DNA of 64,000 bases from an uncultured Bacteroidota bacterium (GTDB lineage Bacteria; Bacteroidota; Bacteroidia; 2-12-FULL-35-15): the NCBI GenBank assembly GCA_903847205.1, contig CAINDA010000024.1:106495-170494 (forward strand). The letters run 5' to 3'. The notes under the pieces were generated by a model. The model saw only the letters and a program-made list of their open reading frames with translations. It did no database searches and was not told the DNA's origin. The position numbers and the translations under genes are program-made. Positions 10,289 to 19,055 of this stretch are shown one piece after another (within the stretch, counting starts at the first letter, position 1; the number at the start of each line of letters is the position of its first letter).

Positions 10289-11395
10289 TTATAAGTTTTC
10301 CGGAAATAATTCTAAAATAGATTTCTCATTTGCCCTGCAGATTCCGCGTTCAGTGATTAGTCCGGTAATAAGTCTCGAAGGTGTTACATCAAAACCATAA
10401 TTAACAGCAGGACTATCCAAAGGCGTTACTAAAATTGTTTTCAATTCTCCCTCGCATAATCCCTGAATGTATTTTACTTCATCTGAGCTGCGCTCTTCAA
10501 TTTTTATTTCTTTAAGTCCGTCAGAAATATTCCAATCGAAAGTAGAAGAAGGGAGAGCAACATAAAATGGAATTTTGTTATCAAAAGCAGCGAGCGCTTT
10601 TAAGTAAGTACCTATTTTATTAGCAGCATCGCCGGCTCTGGTAACTCTGTCGGCGCCGGTTATAACCATATCAACCATGCTGTGCTGCATCAAATGCCCG
10701 CCGGTATTATCTGCTATAACGGTATGAGGCACCCCTTCCTGAAGCAGCTCCCATGCTGTTAAGCTTGCTCCCTGGTTGCGCGGGCGGGTTTCATCTACCC
10801 ACACATGTAATTTTATTCCGCGTTTATGTGCTTCGTAAATAGCAGCTGTTGCAGATCCATAGTCAATAAAGGCGAGCCAGCCTGCATTACAATGGGTTAA
10901 AATATTTACAACTTCTCCTTTTTTATTTTTACTGATCTGCTCAATAATAGCGAGCCCGTGTTCGCCGATTCTTCTGCAGTACTCGGCATCTTCATCTGCA
11001 ATGAGCTGTGCAGTATGCTTAGTCGCAGCAATCTTTTCTTTTATTGAAGCTGCATTTGAAATAGCTGATAACTGCTTATTAACAGCCCATTCGAGGTTAA
11101 CTGCTGTGGGACGCGAAGCTTTTAAGTCAGTGGCAGCCTTCATAAGGCGGTTGTTAAACGCTTCTTTTTCTTCGGCCTCCAAAGCGGCTAAATACATTCC
11201 ATATCCTGCTGCTGCGCCTATAAGTCCTGCACCTCTCACGTGCATATCGGCAATTGCGGAAATCATTTCGCTTACTGTAGTAATGTTTTCTATTATAAAT
11301 TTATGAGGCAGGAAACGTTGATCTATAATACTTACAACAGTATCATTTTTCTCATCCAGCCAAATTGTTCTGTAATGTTTTCCTGCAGCTTTCAT
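10289..11395 (-). CDS. mtnA: S-methyl-5-thioribose-1-phosphate isomerase (MtnA)
   Basis: A 368-residue member of the eIF2B-alpha/MtnA sugar isomerase family, of normal length. It converts methylthioribose-1-phosphate to methylthioribulose-1-phosphate. Expected motifs are present: NILTHCNAGWLA with catalytic Cys169, DETRPRNQGASLTAWEL (about 201-217), ITGADR with catalytic Asp249, and GDAANKIGTYLKA (about 255). Near residue 54 the usual RGAPAIG is RGAGLIG, a departure in a loop that is normally well conserved. It is first in a two-gene operon with the class II aldolase family gene. Together they fit salvage of 5'-methylthioadenosine or a related 5'-deoxynucleoside. Confidence 0.85.
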   Translation of the reverse strand: MKAAGKHYRTIWLDEKNDTVVSIIDQRFLPHKFIIENITTVSEMISAIADMHVRGAGLIGAAAGYGMYLAALEAEEKEAFNNRLMKAATDLKASRPTAVNLEWAVNKQLSAISNAASIKEKIAATKHTAQLIADEDAEYCRRIGEHGLAIIEQISKNKKGEVVNILTHCNAGWLAFIDYGSATAAIYEAHKRGIKLHVWVDETRPRNQGASLTAWELLQEGVPHTVIADNTGGHLMQHSMVDMVITGADRVTRAGDAANKIGTYLKALAAFDNKIPFYVALPSSTFDWNISDGLKEIKIEERSSDEVKYIQGLCEGELKTILVTPLDSPAVNYGFDVTPSRLITGLITERGICRANEKSILELFPENL

Positions 11396-11840
11396 ATAAA
11401 ATCAAACTTTTAAAATGTAGATAAATAAAATGATTGTTTGAATTCACGTTTTTCGCCCAGCCATTCCAGCGGAGGCAAATTACTAATCTTTAGGCAGCCA
11501 TCAAATCTTTTCAATATTTTTTATCAAATTTCAAGCTTGAATTAATATTCCCAAAAACAGCTGAATCAAAATCTTCTCAAAAATAGCTGCCCGAAAATAT
11601 AATTGCCGTAATTAAATCTGTCCAATGAATTAAGGCAATATATATTTTTCAAATTATGATGTAAAGCATGTTTTTAAAAGTAAGATAAGATAACATTTGT
11701 TCGCTTAACTCTTAGGATTTCAAATATTGCAATGATTCATGCAATCGGTTGAAAAAAGAAGTTTTAATGAAATTTAATTTTTGAAAAAAAATCTCGGAAG
11801 TAACAATTCCTTGAGGAACTAAAAAATAAATTATTTACAA
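11396..11840 (+). other. Divergent intergenic region between mtnA and etfB, with a possible operator
   Basis: This 445-bp stretch separates divergent operons and has no open reading frame of note. The only structure found is an imperfect inverted repeat at 11726-11745 (ATTGCA and TGCAAT arms around 8 bp), about 95 bp before etfB, which could be a regulator site. No exact TAnnTTTG element was found close to either start. Confidence 0.3.
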
Positions 11841-12713
11841 ATGAAAGAATTTCAAATTGTTGTTCTTGCCAAACAAGTTCCAGATACTAGAAATGTAGGC
11901 AAAGATGCTATGAAAGCTGACGGCACAGTGAACAGATCTGTTTTACCAGCCATTTTTAATCCAGAAGATCTGCATGCACTTGAGCAGGCGCTCCGCATCA
12001 AAGATAAATTTCCAGACTCGGTTATTACATTGCTTACAATGGGTCCGGTGCGCGCTTCGGAAATACTCCGCGAAGGGTTTTACCGCGGCGCTGATGACGG
12101 CATTTTACTTACCGACCGCGCCTTTGCAGGCTCCGATACACTTGCAACATCGTATGCGCTTTCATGCGCTATCCGTAAAATAAAAAACTTTGATATTATT
12201 GTCTGCGGGAGGCAGGCAATTGATGGCGATACAGCGCAGGTTGGTCCGCAGGTAGCTGAAAAACTAGGCATTCCGCAAATTACCTATGCCGAAGAAATTG
12301 TTTCTCTGACAAAAGATAAAATTCAGGTTAAACGCCGGCTGGAGCGCGGTATCGAAATAGTAGAAAGTTCTCTCCCTATTTTAATTACTGTAAATAATTC
12401 TGCCCCTCACTGCCGCCCGCGAAATGCAAAACGATTGATGAAGTATAAGCACGCATCAACATTGAGTAAGCGCCAGGAGAGTGAAGAAGACTATCTTTCT
12501 ACCGGTGCAAACTCACACCTTACTATTAAAGAATGGGGCGTTGCAGATATTGAATGCGACCTCAAACAGCTGGGAATCGGCGGTTCGCCGACCAAAGTTA
12601 AAAAAGTAGATAACATTGTTTTTCAATCAAAGGAATCACGCAGACTTGAGGATTTTGACGAAGACATACAAATACTAATGAAAGAGTTAATTACGTCGCA
12701 TATTATCGGTTAA
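11841..12713 (+). CDS. etfB: Electron transfer flavoprotein beta subunit
   Basis: A 290-residue EtfB. The N-terminus VVLAKQVPDT (residues 6-15), NPEDLHALEQALRIKD (about 41-56) and the AMP-binding stretch VCGRQAIDGDTAQVGPQVAE (about 121-140) are family hallmarks. It is somewhat longer than classic 250-residue EtfB, with a C-terminal extension. With EtfA it forms a soluble FAD/AMP heterodimer that takes electrons from acyl-CoA dehydrogenases. etfA follows after 26 bp and an acyl-CoA dehydrogenase gene after that, so the operon encodes both donor and carrier. Confidence 0.95.
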   Translation: MKEFQIVVLAKQVPDTRNVGKDAMKADGTVNRSVLPAIFNPEDLHALEQALRIKDKFPDSVITLLTMGPVRASEILREGFYRGADDGILLTDRAFAGSDTLATSYALSCAIRKIKNFDIIVCGRQAIDGDTAQVGPQVAEKLGIPQITYAEEIVSLTKDKIQVKRRLERGIEIVESSLPILITVNNSAPHCRPRNAKRLMKYKHASTLSKRQESEEDYLSTGANSHLTIKEWGVADIECDLKQLGIGGSPTKVKKVDNIVFQSKESRRLEDFDEDIQILMKELITSHIIG

Positions 12714-12739
12714 TATATAAACCCTGAAATTTTTTTTCT

Positions 12740-13759
12740 ATGAATAATGTAATTGTTTACTGCGAATTGGATGAAGGTAAAATTGCTGATGTAAGTTTTG
12801 AACTGCTTACAAAAGGACGCAGCCTTGCCACAGAGCTGAATTGCAAACTGGAAGCCTTGCTGTTCGGCCATAATCTCAAAGGATTCGAAAAAGAGATATT
12901 TCCTTACGGAGTAGATGTGCTCTACTTAGCCGATGACCAAAGGCTTTCACCTTACTCTACGTTGCCGCATACTTCTGTAATGGTAAATCTTTTCAAAGAA
13001 GAAAAACCTCAGATTGCTTTGATGGGTGCAACAACAATAGGCCGTGATTTAGGCCCCCGTGTTTCATCTGCTCTGAAAAGCGGACTCACGGCGGATTGTA
13101 CAGAACTTGAAATCGGAGAGCATGAAGATAAAAAAATAAATAAAGTTTATAAAAGTCTGCTTTACCAGATCCGTCCGGCTTTCGGCGGAAATATTATTGC
13201 TACTATTATCAATCCCGACTGCCGCCCGCAGATGGCAACAGTTAGAGAAGGTGTAATGAAAAAAGCAATTTTTGATGCAGGGCATAAAGGCAAAATTGTG
13301 AATCTCGATGTAAATAAATACGTGGATGAAACAGCCTTTGTTGTAAAAGTGATAGAGCGCCACATCGAAAAATCTAAAGTGGATATTAAAAATTCTCCGG
13401 TAATTGTTTCAGGAGGATTTGGTGTAGGCTCAGCCGAAAATTTTAAATTGTTATTTAACCTTGCATCAATGCTGGGCGGAGAGGTTGGTGCTTCCCGAGC
13501 CGCAATAGATGCAGGTTATGTTGAGCATGCACGGCAGATTGGGCAGACCGGAGTAACAGTGCGTCCGAAATTATATATTGCCTGCGGTATTTCAGGGCAG
13601 ATACAGCATTTAGCAGGGATGCAGGAATCAAGTATTATTATTTCTATTAATAACGACCCTAATGCGCCGATCAATAAAATTGCAAACTATGTGATAATAG
13701 GAAAAGTAGAAACCGTGCTTCCTAAAATGATCAGATACTATAAAGAAAACACAAAGTAA
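12740..13759 (+). CDS. etfA: Electron transfer flavoprotein alpha subunit
   Basis: A 339-residue EtfA of normal length. The C-terminal FAD-binding domain is clear: SGGFGVGSAENF (about 219-230), LGGEVGASRAAIDAGY (about 240-255), QIGQTGVTVRPKLYIACGIS (about 262-281) and the closing NNDPNAPIN motif. The N-terminal half holds the beta-subunit-like domain (GATTIGRDLGPRVSS near 95). It carries the FAD of the ETF heterodimer and passes electrons on to ETF-quinone oxidoreductase, which is not in this window. It lies between etfB and an acyl-CoA dehydrogenase gene in one operon. Confidence 0.95.
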   Translation: MNNVIVYCELDEGKIADVSFELLTKGRSLATELNCKLEALLFGHNLKGFEKEIFPYGVDVLYLADDQRLSPYSTLPHTSVMVNLFKEEKPQIALMGATTIGRDLGPRVSSALKSGLTADCTELEIGEHEDKKINKVYKSLLYQIRPAFGGNIIATIINPDCRPQMATVREGVMKKAIFDAGHKGKIVNLDVNKYVDETAFVVKVIERHIEKSKVDIKNSPVIVSGGFGVGSAENFKLLFNLASMLGGEVGASRAAIDAGYVEHARQIGQTGVTVRPKLYIACGISGQIQHLAGMQESSIIISINNDPNAPINKIANYVIIGKVETVLPKMIRYYKENTK

Positions 13760-13784
13760 TTTGTAAAATTTAATTAAAGAGATT

Positions 13785-15491
13785 ATGGCAAATTTTTTTA
13801 CTGATAACCCCGACCTTCAATTTCACCTTACGCATCCGCTGATGCAGAAAATTGTTGCGCTTAAAGAACATAACTTCAAAGGAAATGATGAATACGATTA
13901 TTCCCCGAAGGATTTTGAAGATGCTATGGACAGCTATTCGCAGGTGCTTGAAATCATCGGCGAAATAGGCGGTGAAGTAATTTCACCCAATGCTGAATCT
14001 GTGGATCATGACGGGCCGACACTGAAGGACGGCAGAGTGATTTATGCAAGAGGCACTCAGGAAAATATTGATGCGATCAACCAGGCAGGATTAATGGGCA
14101 TTACACTGCCCCGTAAATTCGGAGGACTTAATTTCCCAATTGTTCCTTACATCATGGGCGGAGATATTGTTTCCCGTGCTGATGCCGGTTTTGTAAATAT
14201 CTGGGGACTTCAGGACTGCGCTGAAACCATTAATGAATTTGGTTCTGCCGATCAGCGGGAACGGTTTCTTACACGTATCTGCAAAGGAGAAACAATGGCA
14301 ATGGCTCTTACAGAGCCTGATGCAGGTTCCGACTTACAGGCTGTAATGTTAAAAGCACATTATGATGAAAATAAAAAGTCCTGGTTTTTAAATGGTGTAA
14401 AGCGTTTCATCACTAACGGCGACGGTGACATTTCTTTGGTGCTTGCGCGTTCTGAAGATAGAACTCAGGACGGACGCGGACTTTCGATGTTCATTTATGA
14501 TAAAAACCAAGGCGGTGTTACTGTAAGAAGATTAGAAAATAAATTAGGAATCAAAGGATCACCCACCTGCGAGCTTGTTTTCAAAGATGCTCCTGCTGAA
14601 ATCTGCGGACAGCGCAAATTCGGTTTGATCAAATATGTAATGGCTTTGATGAACGGAGCGCGTCTCGGTATTGTGGGACAATCGGTCGGAGTGAGCGAAG
14701 CCGCTTACCGAGAAGCTCTTGCTTATGCGCAGAAGAGAATGCAGTTCGGGAAACCGATTATTCAATTCCCGGCTGTGTATGAAATGCTTGCTGTGATGAA
14801 AGCCAAGCTTACTGCAGCACGTTCTTTGCTTTATGAAACCGCACGTTTTGTGGATATGTATAAAACATACGCGCACATTGCAACTGAAAGAGAATTATCA
14901 AAAGAAGAAAAAGAAGAGGCACGGAAATATCAGAAGCTTTCAGATGTTTACACACCGCTTGCAAAAGGCCTTACTTCGGAGTTCTGCAACGAAATTGCTT
15001 ATGATTCACTGCAGATTCACGGCGGTTCGGGGTTCATGAAAGATTATCCGATTGAACGCATCTTCCGCGATGCACGCATCACAACCATTTACGAAGGAAC
15101 AACACAGCTGCAGATAGTAGCCGCTATAAAGGGCGTTACCACCGGCGCTTACTTTGCGCAGATGACGGAATATGAAAAAGCTTCCATTAAGCCGGAAACA
15201 GAATCGTACAGGAGAATACTTGTAGATATGACCTATGAGTATGAAGAATCAGAGGCGAGAGTAACTGTGCAGAACAGCCCTGAGTTTATTGATTTTCATG
15301 CGCGCAGGCTGGTTGAAATGGCCGGTAATATAATTATGGGTTATTTATTATTATACGATACACAGCGTGATCATAATTACTGGAAAACGCTGGAAGTGTT
15401 TTTACGTTTTGCCCGTTCTCGCAATGCTGCAAATGCAGTGTTTATCAGTCACTCTAATTTGAATGATTTAGGTAAATTTAAATTCGAATAG
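13785..15491 (+). CDS. Acyl-CoA dehydrogenase (long form)
   Basis: A 568-residue flavoenzyme for the first step of fatty-acid beta-oxidation. It has the FAD/substrate motif TEPDAGSDLQAV near residue 176, VKRFITNGD near 205, the signature HGGSGFMKDYPIERIFRDAR near 413, and the catalytic base Glu437 in IYEGTTQLQ. The usual family length is about 380. The extra residues lie in the N-terminus and in a C-terminal helical extension from about 455, as in long ACADs common in Bacteroidota. It is third in an operon after etfB and etfA (25-bp gap), which makes ETF its expected electron acceptor. The acyl chain length preference cannot be told. Confidence 0.92.
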   Translation: MANFFTDNPDLQFHLTHPLMQKIVALKEHNFKGNDEYDYSPKDFEDAMDSYSQVLEIIGEIGGEVISPNAESVDHDGPTLKDGRVIYARGTQENIDAINQAGLMGITLPRKFGGLNFPIVPYIMGGDIVSRADAGFVNIWGLQDCAETINEFGSADQRERFLTRICKGETMAMALTEPDAGSDLQAVMLKAHYDENKKSWFLNGVKRFITNGDGDISLVLARSEDRTQDGRGLSMFIYDKNQGGVTVRRLENKLGIKGSPTCELVFKDAPAEICGQRKFGLIKYVMALMNGARLGIVGQSVGVSEAAYREALAYAQKRMQFGKPIIQFPAVYEMLAVMKAKLTAARSLLYETARFVDMYKTYAHIATERELSKEEKEEARKYQKLSDVYTPLAKGLTSEFCNEIAYDSLQIHGGSGFMKDYPIERIFRDARITTIYEGTTQLQIVAAIKGVTTGAYFAQMTEYEKASIKPETESYRRILVDMTYEYEESEARVTVQNSPEFIDFHARRLVEMAGNIIMGYLLLYDTQRDHNYWKTLEVFLRFARSRNAANAVFISHSNLNDLGKFKFE

Positions 15492-15527
15492 AGTTATTGA
15501 TTGCTTGTTTTTTTGGAAATCAAATTT

Positions 15528-15622
15528 TACCGCAAAGTCCGCAAAGAATGCGCAAAGCACGCCAAGAAATAAATTAAGTTAATACTTTGTGAACTTTGCG
15601 CATTCTTTGTGTCCTTCGCGGT
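15528..15622. repeat. Imperfect long inverted repeat (dispersed palindromic element)
   Basis: Two arms of about 29 bp (15528-15557 and 15594-15622) are near-perfect reverse complements, built on GCAAAGAATGCGCAAAG and its complement. They enclose a 36-bp AT-rich loop. The element sits 37 bp after the acyl-CoA dehydrogenase stop and could fold as an RNA hairpin that ends the operon, though it lacks a U-tract. Arms of the 'ACCGCGAAGG...CAAAG' type are common as dispersed intergenic repeats in many bacterial genomes. Confidence 0.75.
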
Positions 15623-15778
15623 TATATTAATCAATGCTTCAGGATTCCTGCATATTAAAATCATCTTTTATCTTAAAAATCTGCTTAATCTACTTTCCCA
15701 TCATACACAGCAGATAATTACATTAAACATTTCTCCATTTCAATTATTTTCACCTATTTAGCCGAATCATTTCAACAG

Positions 15779-16654
15779 ATGAAATTAAATTCAAGGTTAA
15801 TGCAAAAATTTAAAAACACCTTTCGTTACCTATTACCCGCAGTTATTCTAATTGCTCTTTTTACTTCCTGCTCTCTTTCTCCTGCTTTATTTTTTAACCA
15901 TCACAGAAGTTCCGATCAGAAATTTACAAAAATCGGACACAGAGGCGCCCGCGGGCTGGCTCCGGAAAATACGCTGTCGGCAATTGCGGAAGGATTGAAA
16001 GACAAAGCAGATAGAATTGAGATTGATGTGCATCAGACAAAAGATGGGAAAGTGGTTGTAATGCATGATGCCAAAGTTGACAGAACAACTAACGGGCACG
16101 GCTTAATAAAAAATTATACTTACACTGATTTATCCGCGCTGGATGCAGGAAGCTGGTTTGATAAAAAATTTGCAAATGAAAAAGTGCCGACACTTGACGA
16201 AACAATTAAATTTATTCACGGGCAGGCTGATCTTATCATTGAAATAAAAAGAGGGGATGATTATTATCCGAATATTATAGAAAATATTTTAAAAATAATT
16301 AAAGACAACAATGCCGGAAGCTGGTGTATTATACATTCGTTTTATACGGATGTGCTTGCAAAAGTTCATGTGCTGGAGCCTTCAATAAGACTTCATAAGC
16401 TGTTTGTATGCAAAATAAAATTTCTGCCGGTGCTTGTGGGTAAAGGGTTCGAAATATATAATTTCAACAAATATTCTTACATAAGCGAATACAGCCTTAA
16501 CTATCATTTTGCGAATAAAGGAATAATTAAAAGAATTAAATCAAAAGGAAAAAAAGTAAATGTATGGGTGCTTAATGATCAGCGTATAATCAATAATTTG
16601 ATTTCAATAGGTGTTGACGGCATTATTACTGACTTCCCGGATAGATTAAAATAG
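15779..16654 (+). CDS. Glycerophosphodiester phosphodiesterase, lipoprotein
   Basis: A 291-residue protein of the GDPD family, which splits glycerophosphodiesters into glycerol-3-phosphate and an alcohol. A lipobox (IALFTSC, lipidated Cys31) follows a hydrophobic signal helix, so it is membrane-anchored outside the cytoplasm. The TIM-barrel active site is complete: GHRGARG (His54, Arg55), PENT (Glu63, Asn64), EIDVH (Glu81, Asp83) and MHD (His96, Asp97). The C-terminal VNVWVLND and GVDGIITDFPD motifs close the barrel. It stands alone between a palindromic element and a small HTH gene on the other strand. Confidence 0.9.
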   Translation: MKLNSRLMQKFKNTFRYLLPAVILIALFTSCSLSPALFFNHHRSSDQKFTKIGHRGARGLAPENTLSAIAEGLKDKADRIEIDVHQTKDGKVVVMHDAKVDRTTNGHGLIKNYTYTDLSALDAGSWFDKKFANEKVPTLDETIKFIHGQADLIIEIKRGDDYYPNIIENILKIIKDNNAGSWCIIHSFYTDVLAKVHVLEPSIRLHKLFVCKIKFLPVLVGKGFEIYNFNKYSYISEYSLNYHFANKGIIKRIKSKGKKVNVWVLNDQRIINNLISIGVDGIITDFPDRLK

Positions 16655-16721
16655 AAAATTGATTTGATTTATTACACCTGCCGGGGAAGGCATCCTGTAG
16701 AAAATTCGGAAACAGAAATTC

Positions 16722-16949
16722 CTACGCTTCTCTATCAAGTAAAATCCATCTTTTTTCAAGAGCTAAACATACCAGCAAATATATTTTGCGGGTTTCGTAT
16801 TTAATATTCAAATTTCTTTGGAGAGAATAAACAGAGCTTAATTTTATTCCGAGCGTCTTGGCTATTTTCGCTGTATTATTGCGATTGCCGACAAGTAATA
16901 ATAGTTTCATTTCGGCTTCTGTGAATGGATGTTCTTTACCTGCTTTCAT
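16722..16949 (-). CDS. Small LuxR-type HTH protein
   Basis: A 75-residue protein consisting of a single GerE/LuxR-like helix-turn-helix: FTEAEMKLLLLVGNRNNTAK, then IAKTLGIKLSSVYSLQRNLN as the recognition helix region. No receiver or ligand domain is present. It resembles the C-terminal DNA-binding domain of NarL-type regulators and is related in layout to the tandem-HTH protein at 18052-18531. Target and signal are unknown. Confidence 0.6.
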   Translation of the reverse strand: MKAGKEHPFTEAEMKLLLLVGNRNNTAKIAKTLGIKLSSVYSLQRNLNIKYETRKIYLLVCLALEKRWILLDREA

Positions 16950-17043
16950 AATTGATTATATTTTTGGGTTGGCCATAAGAGTTAAATAATATTCCACGTT
17001 ATGTAGGTGAAATGATACATCCAATGGCAAAAGGGAAGAAAAA

Positions 17044-17877
17044 CTACTTCCAATGAAAGTCAATGCCCGCAATTGTGAAACTTAAATTAATTGAATAAAG
17101 ATTTTGAGTAAACTTATTTGAACTGCTTTTTAATTCATTCCCGCTTATGTCTTTGTCTGTATAATAACCTAAACCGCTTAACTTTAAATATGCAAATTCA
17201 ATTCGTGTTTCCATTGTAATTCTAGAATGATTGGATTTTTCATTAAGTTTAATATTACCACGAAGACCGCACCCAAATTTTAAACCAACACTGTTAGCCT
17301 GTTGAAATTTATATTCTCGAGTAAAGGTATAATTGCTAATTGGCTGAGTAAATTGAACTTTAAGACTTGGATACCAACTTTCTATATTGCTTAAAAAATC
17401 AACACTTGGTATAAACACTATTTTTTTATGCGGAATAAATCCAACAATTCCAGCTTTAAATAGTCTAAAGTCATAGCCCGTGCTGAATGGCGAATCTCCA
17501 GTTTCGTTATTGTCTTTTTCAATGAATATCTTATAATCAGTAACATGGCTCTGAAAGTCCGCACGTATTTTTTTATCATCAATAGTTCTACCATAATATT
17601 CAAGTCCGATGTCAAAACCAATTTTATCTTTAAAAATAAATTGTAAATCTGGCGCAAACATTGTAATAATTGGTCTGTTGTTAGCTAAGATAAATTCTGA
17701 TGGTTCTGTTAATTCACTTTTCATGTTAGAACTCCCTGGTCCAAATGCAAATGTTAATGGTGAAAAATTAATCCTAAATGAAGCAGAGTCAATGTTAATG
17801 TAGGCTGTCTTGAATTTTTGAGCATTTAAGTTGAAGAAAAAAAATAAAGCAATTGATGCTAAAAGAAAACGCTTCAT
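17044..17877 (-). CDS. Predicted outer-membrane beta-barrel protein
   Basis: A 277-residue protein of unknown function. It has a signal peptide (MKRFLLASIALFFFFNLNAQ) and then alternating beta-strand-like segments with aromatic ends (GFDIGLEYYGR, GYDFRLFKAGIVGFI, RITMETRIEFAYLKL). The last segment, YSINLSFTIAGIDFHW, ends in an aromatic pair, as expected for an outer-membrane beta-barrel signal. No family could be recognised. It stands alone between two small HTH genes on the same strand. Confidence 0.6.
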   Translation of the reverse strand: MKRFLLASIALFFFFNLNAQKFKTAYINIDSASFRINFSPLTFAFGPGSSNMKSELTEPSEFILANNRPIITMFAPDLQFIFKDKIGFDIGLEYYGRTIDDKKIRADFQSHVTDYKIFIEKDNNETGDSPFSTGYDFRLFKAGIVGFIPHKKIVFIPSVDFLSNIESWYPSLKVQFTQPISNYTFTREYKFQQANSVGLKFGCGLRGNIKLNEKSNHSRITMETRIEFAYLKLSGLGYYTDKDISGNELKSSSNKFTQNLYSINLSFTIAGIDFHWK

Positions 17878-18051
17878 AAAAAATTGTTTTTAATATTTCA
17901 CTAGTCTTTCACCTTCCTATAAGTCTGCCCTTGCGCATTATGCGTAACATCCTGCTAAACTTACCCATTGCATTTACAAACCAAAACAAACAGCTTATTT
18001 CAACCAGCATTAATTCATCTGTAAATATACCTTATAAATATATAAATTTCC

Positions 18052-18531
18052 CTATTCATCCACCCAGCGTATTTCAATAAGTTTATAATGGATGCCTAAT
18101 ACTACGGCGCGGATAATGCTTTTGCAGCGTAATTTTTTTTTAATGCTTTCGCGCTGGGCGTTAATGGTGTTTATGCTCAGGGGATTATTTTTTGGCTTAG
18201 TCCTTATTTTTGTAATGTCGCGGCCATCGTATCCATCGGCATATAATTGCAGTACTTGTTTTTCGCAGCCGGTTAATTTAATATTATACAGCTGTTTTAA
18301 GATGCAGATATCAATAAGCGAATAATGAATACAGATTACCACAGCACGGGTGATGGTATGGCATCCCGATTTTTCTAAGAGCAAACCGCCTTGTTTGTTG
18401 TATTGGCTTTTTGAAAGGTGGCCGCGTATAGCGGAGGCACTTTCGCCATTGGCATATCGCTGTAATTTTTTTAAATCGCCGCTGCTGTAATTATTTTGCA
18501 GTGTAATTTTATTTTTCATGGCTGCAGACAT
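18052..18531 (-). CDS. Protein with two tandem LuxR-like HTH units and no sensor domain
   Basis: A 159-residue protein built from an internal duplication. The first half (about residues 15-75) ends in TITRAVVICIHYSLIDI and the second half (about 85-155) ends in SIIRAVVLGIHYKLIEI. The second half has the clearer GerE-like helix-turn-helix (LTGCEKQVLQLYADGYDGRD, then SINTINAQRESIKKKLRC). The first half looks degenerate. There is no receiver domain, so any input must come from another protein, or the paired HTHs act as a constitutive binder. An ATG at 18519 is an alternative start. It lies about 200 bp from the 21-bp repeat array, on the opposite strand. Confidence 0.55.
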   Translation of the reverse strand: MSAAMKNKITLQNNYSSGDLKKLQRYANGESASAIRGHLSKSQYNKQGGLLLEKSGCHTITRAVVICIHYSLIDICILKQLYNIKLTGCEKQVLQLYADGYDGRDITKIRTKPKNNPLSINTINAQRESIKKKLRCKSIIRAVVLGIHYKLIEIRWVDE

Positions 18532-18592
18532 GTAATATTCCGGCTGCTATTTTATGATTTTTTATCATTTACTCAAATCCGCATAGTGTGTT

Positions 18593-18601
18593 TATACTTT
18601 G
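18593..18601 (+). promoter_or_regulatory. Weak candidate -7 element upstream of the first 21-bp array
   Basis: TATACTTTG resembles TAnnTTTG but has three bases instead of two in the middle. It is the best candidate between the HTH gene and the array at 18728. If used, the array would be transcribed as a long leader of the gene at 19056. Confidence 0.2.
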
Positions 18602-18727
18602 CCGGGTATTTCCTTTCATTTTACATTAGCCACGCAATTAACAGGAGGGGATTATTAAGCTATAGCAAGCTGTAATAAAAATTGCCAAAGGCTGGATGCC
18701 GTGAAGGTTTAAGGAAATAAAATAAAC

Positions 18728-18979
18728 GAAAGCCTTGTTAAAATAATTGAAAGGACTTTTAAAACATTTGAAAGGACTGTTACAATAAACGAACGGACTA
18801 TTAAGGAAATTGAAAGGACTGTTAAACTAATTGAATTGACTAGTAAAATAATAGAAAGCACTGTTAAGGCAATTGAAAGGACTCATAAAATAATAGAAAG
18901 GACTATTAATGCAATTGAACGGACTGTTACAATAAACGATAAGACTAATAAAATATTAGAAAGGACTATTAAGGCAGCA
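18728..18979 (+). repeat. 21-bp tandem array, 12 units, upstream of the gene at 19056
   Basis: Twelve contiguous units start with GAAAGGACT or a close variant at 18728, 18749, 18770, 18791, 18812, 18833, 18854, 18875, 18896, 18917, 18938 and 18959. The period is exactly 21 bp with no insertion or deletion, although the units differ by several substitutions. The core is GGACTRTTAA. One forward frame stays open from 18713 to 19036 and would give a heptad (I-E-R-T-V-K-x) repeat, but no ATG starts it. The array ends 76 bp before the ATG of a small protein gene that belongs to the same group as the genes at 42927 and 59310, which have similar upstream arrays. Confidence 0.9.
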
Positions 18980-19055
18980 GCAAGCCGGTTTTTGAAACAG
19001 CAAGAGATAAATAATTTAATAATCAGTATAAATTAATTCATAAACAATTAAAAAA

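Noticed and set aside
18836..19036. 66-codon frame over the first array as a gene
   Set aside because: It starts at TTG in mid-array, and the periodicity explains the open frame. The similar second array is full of stops.
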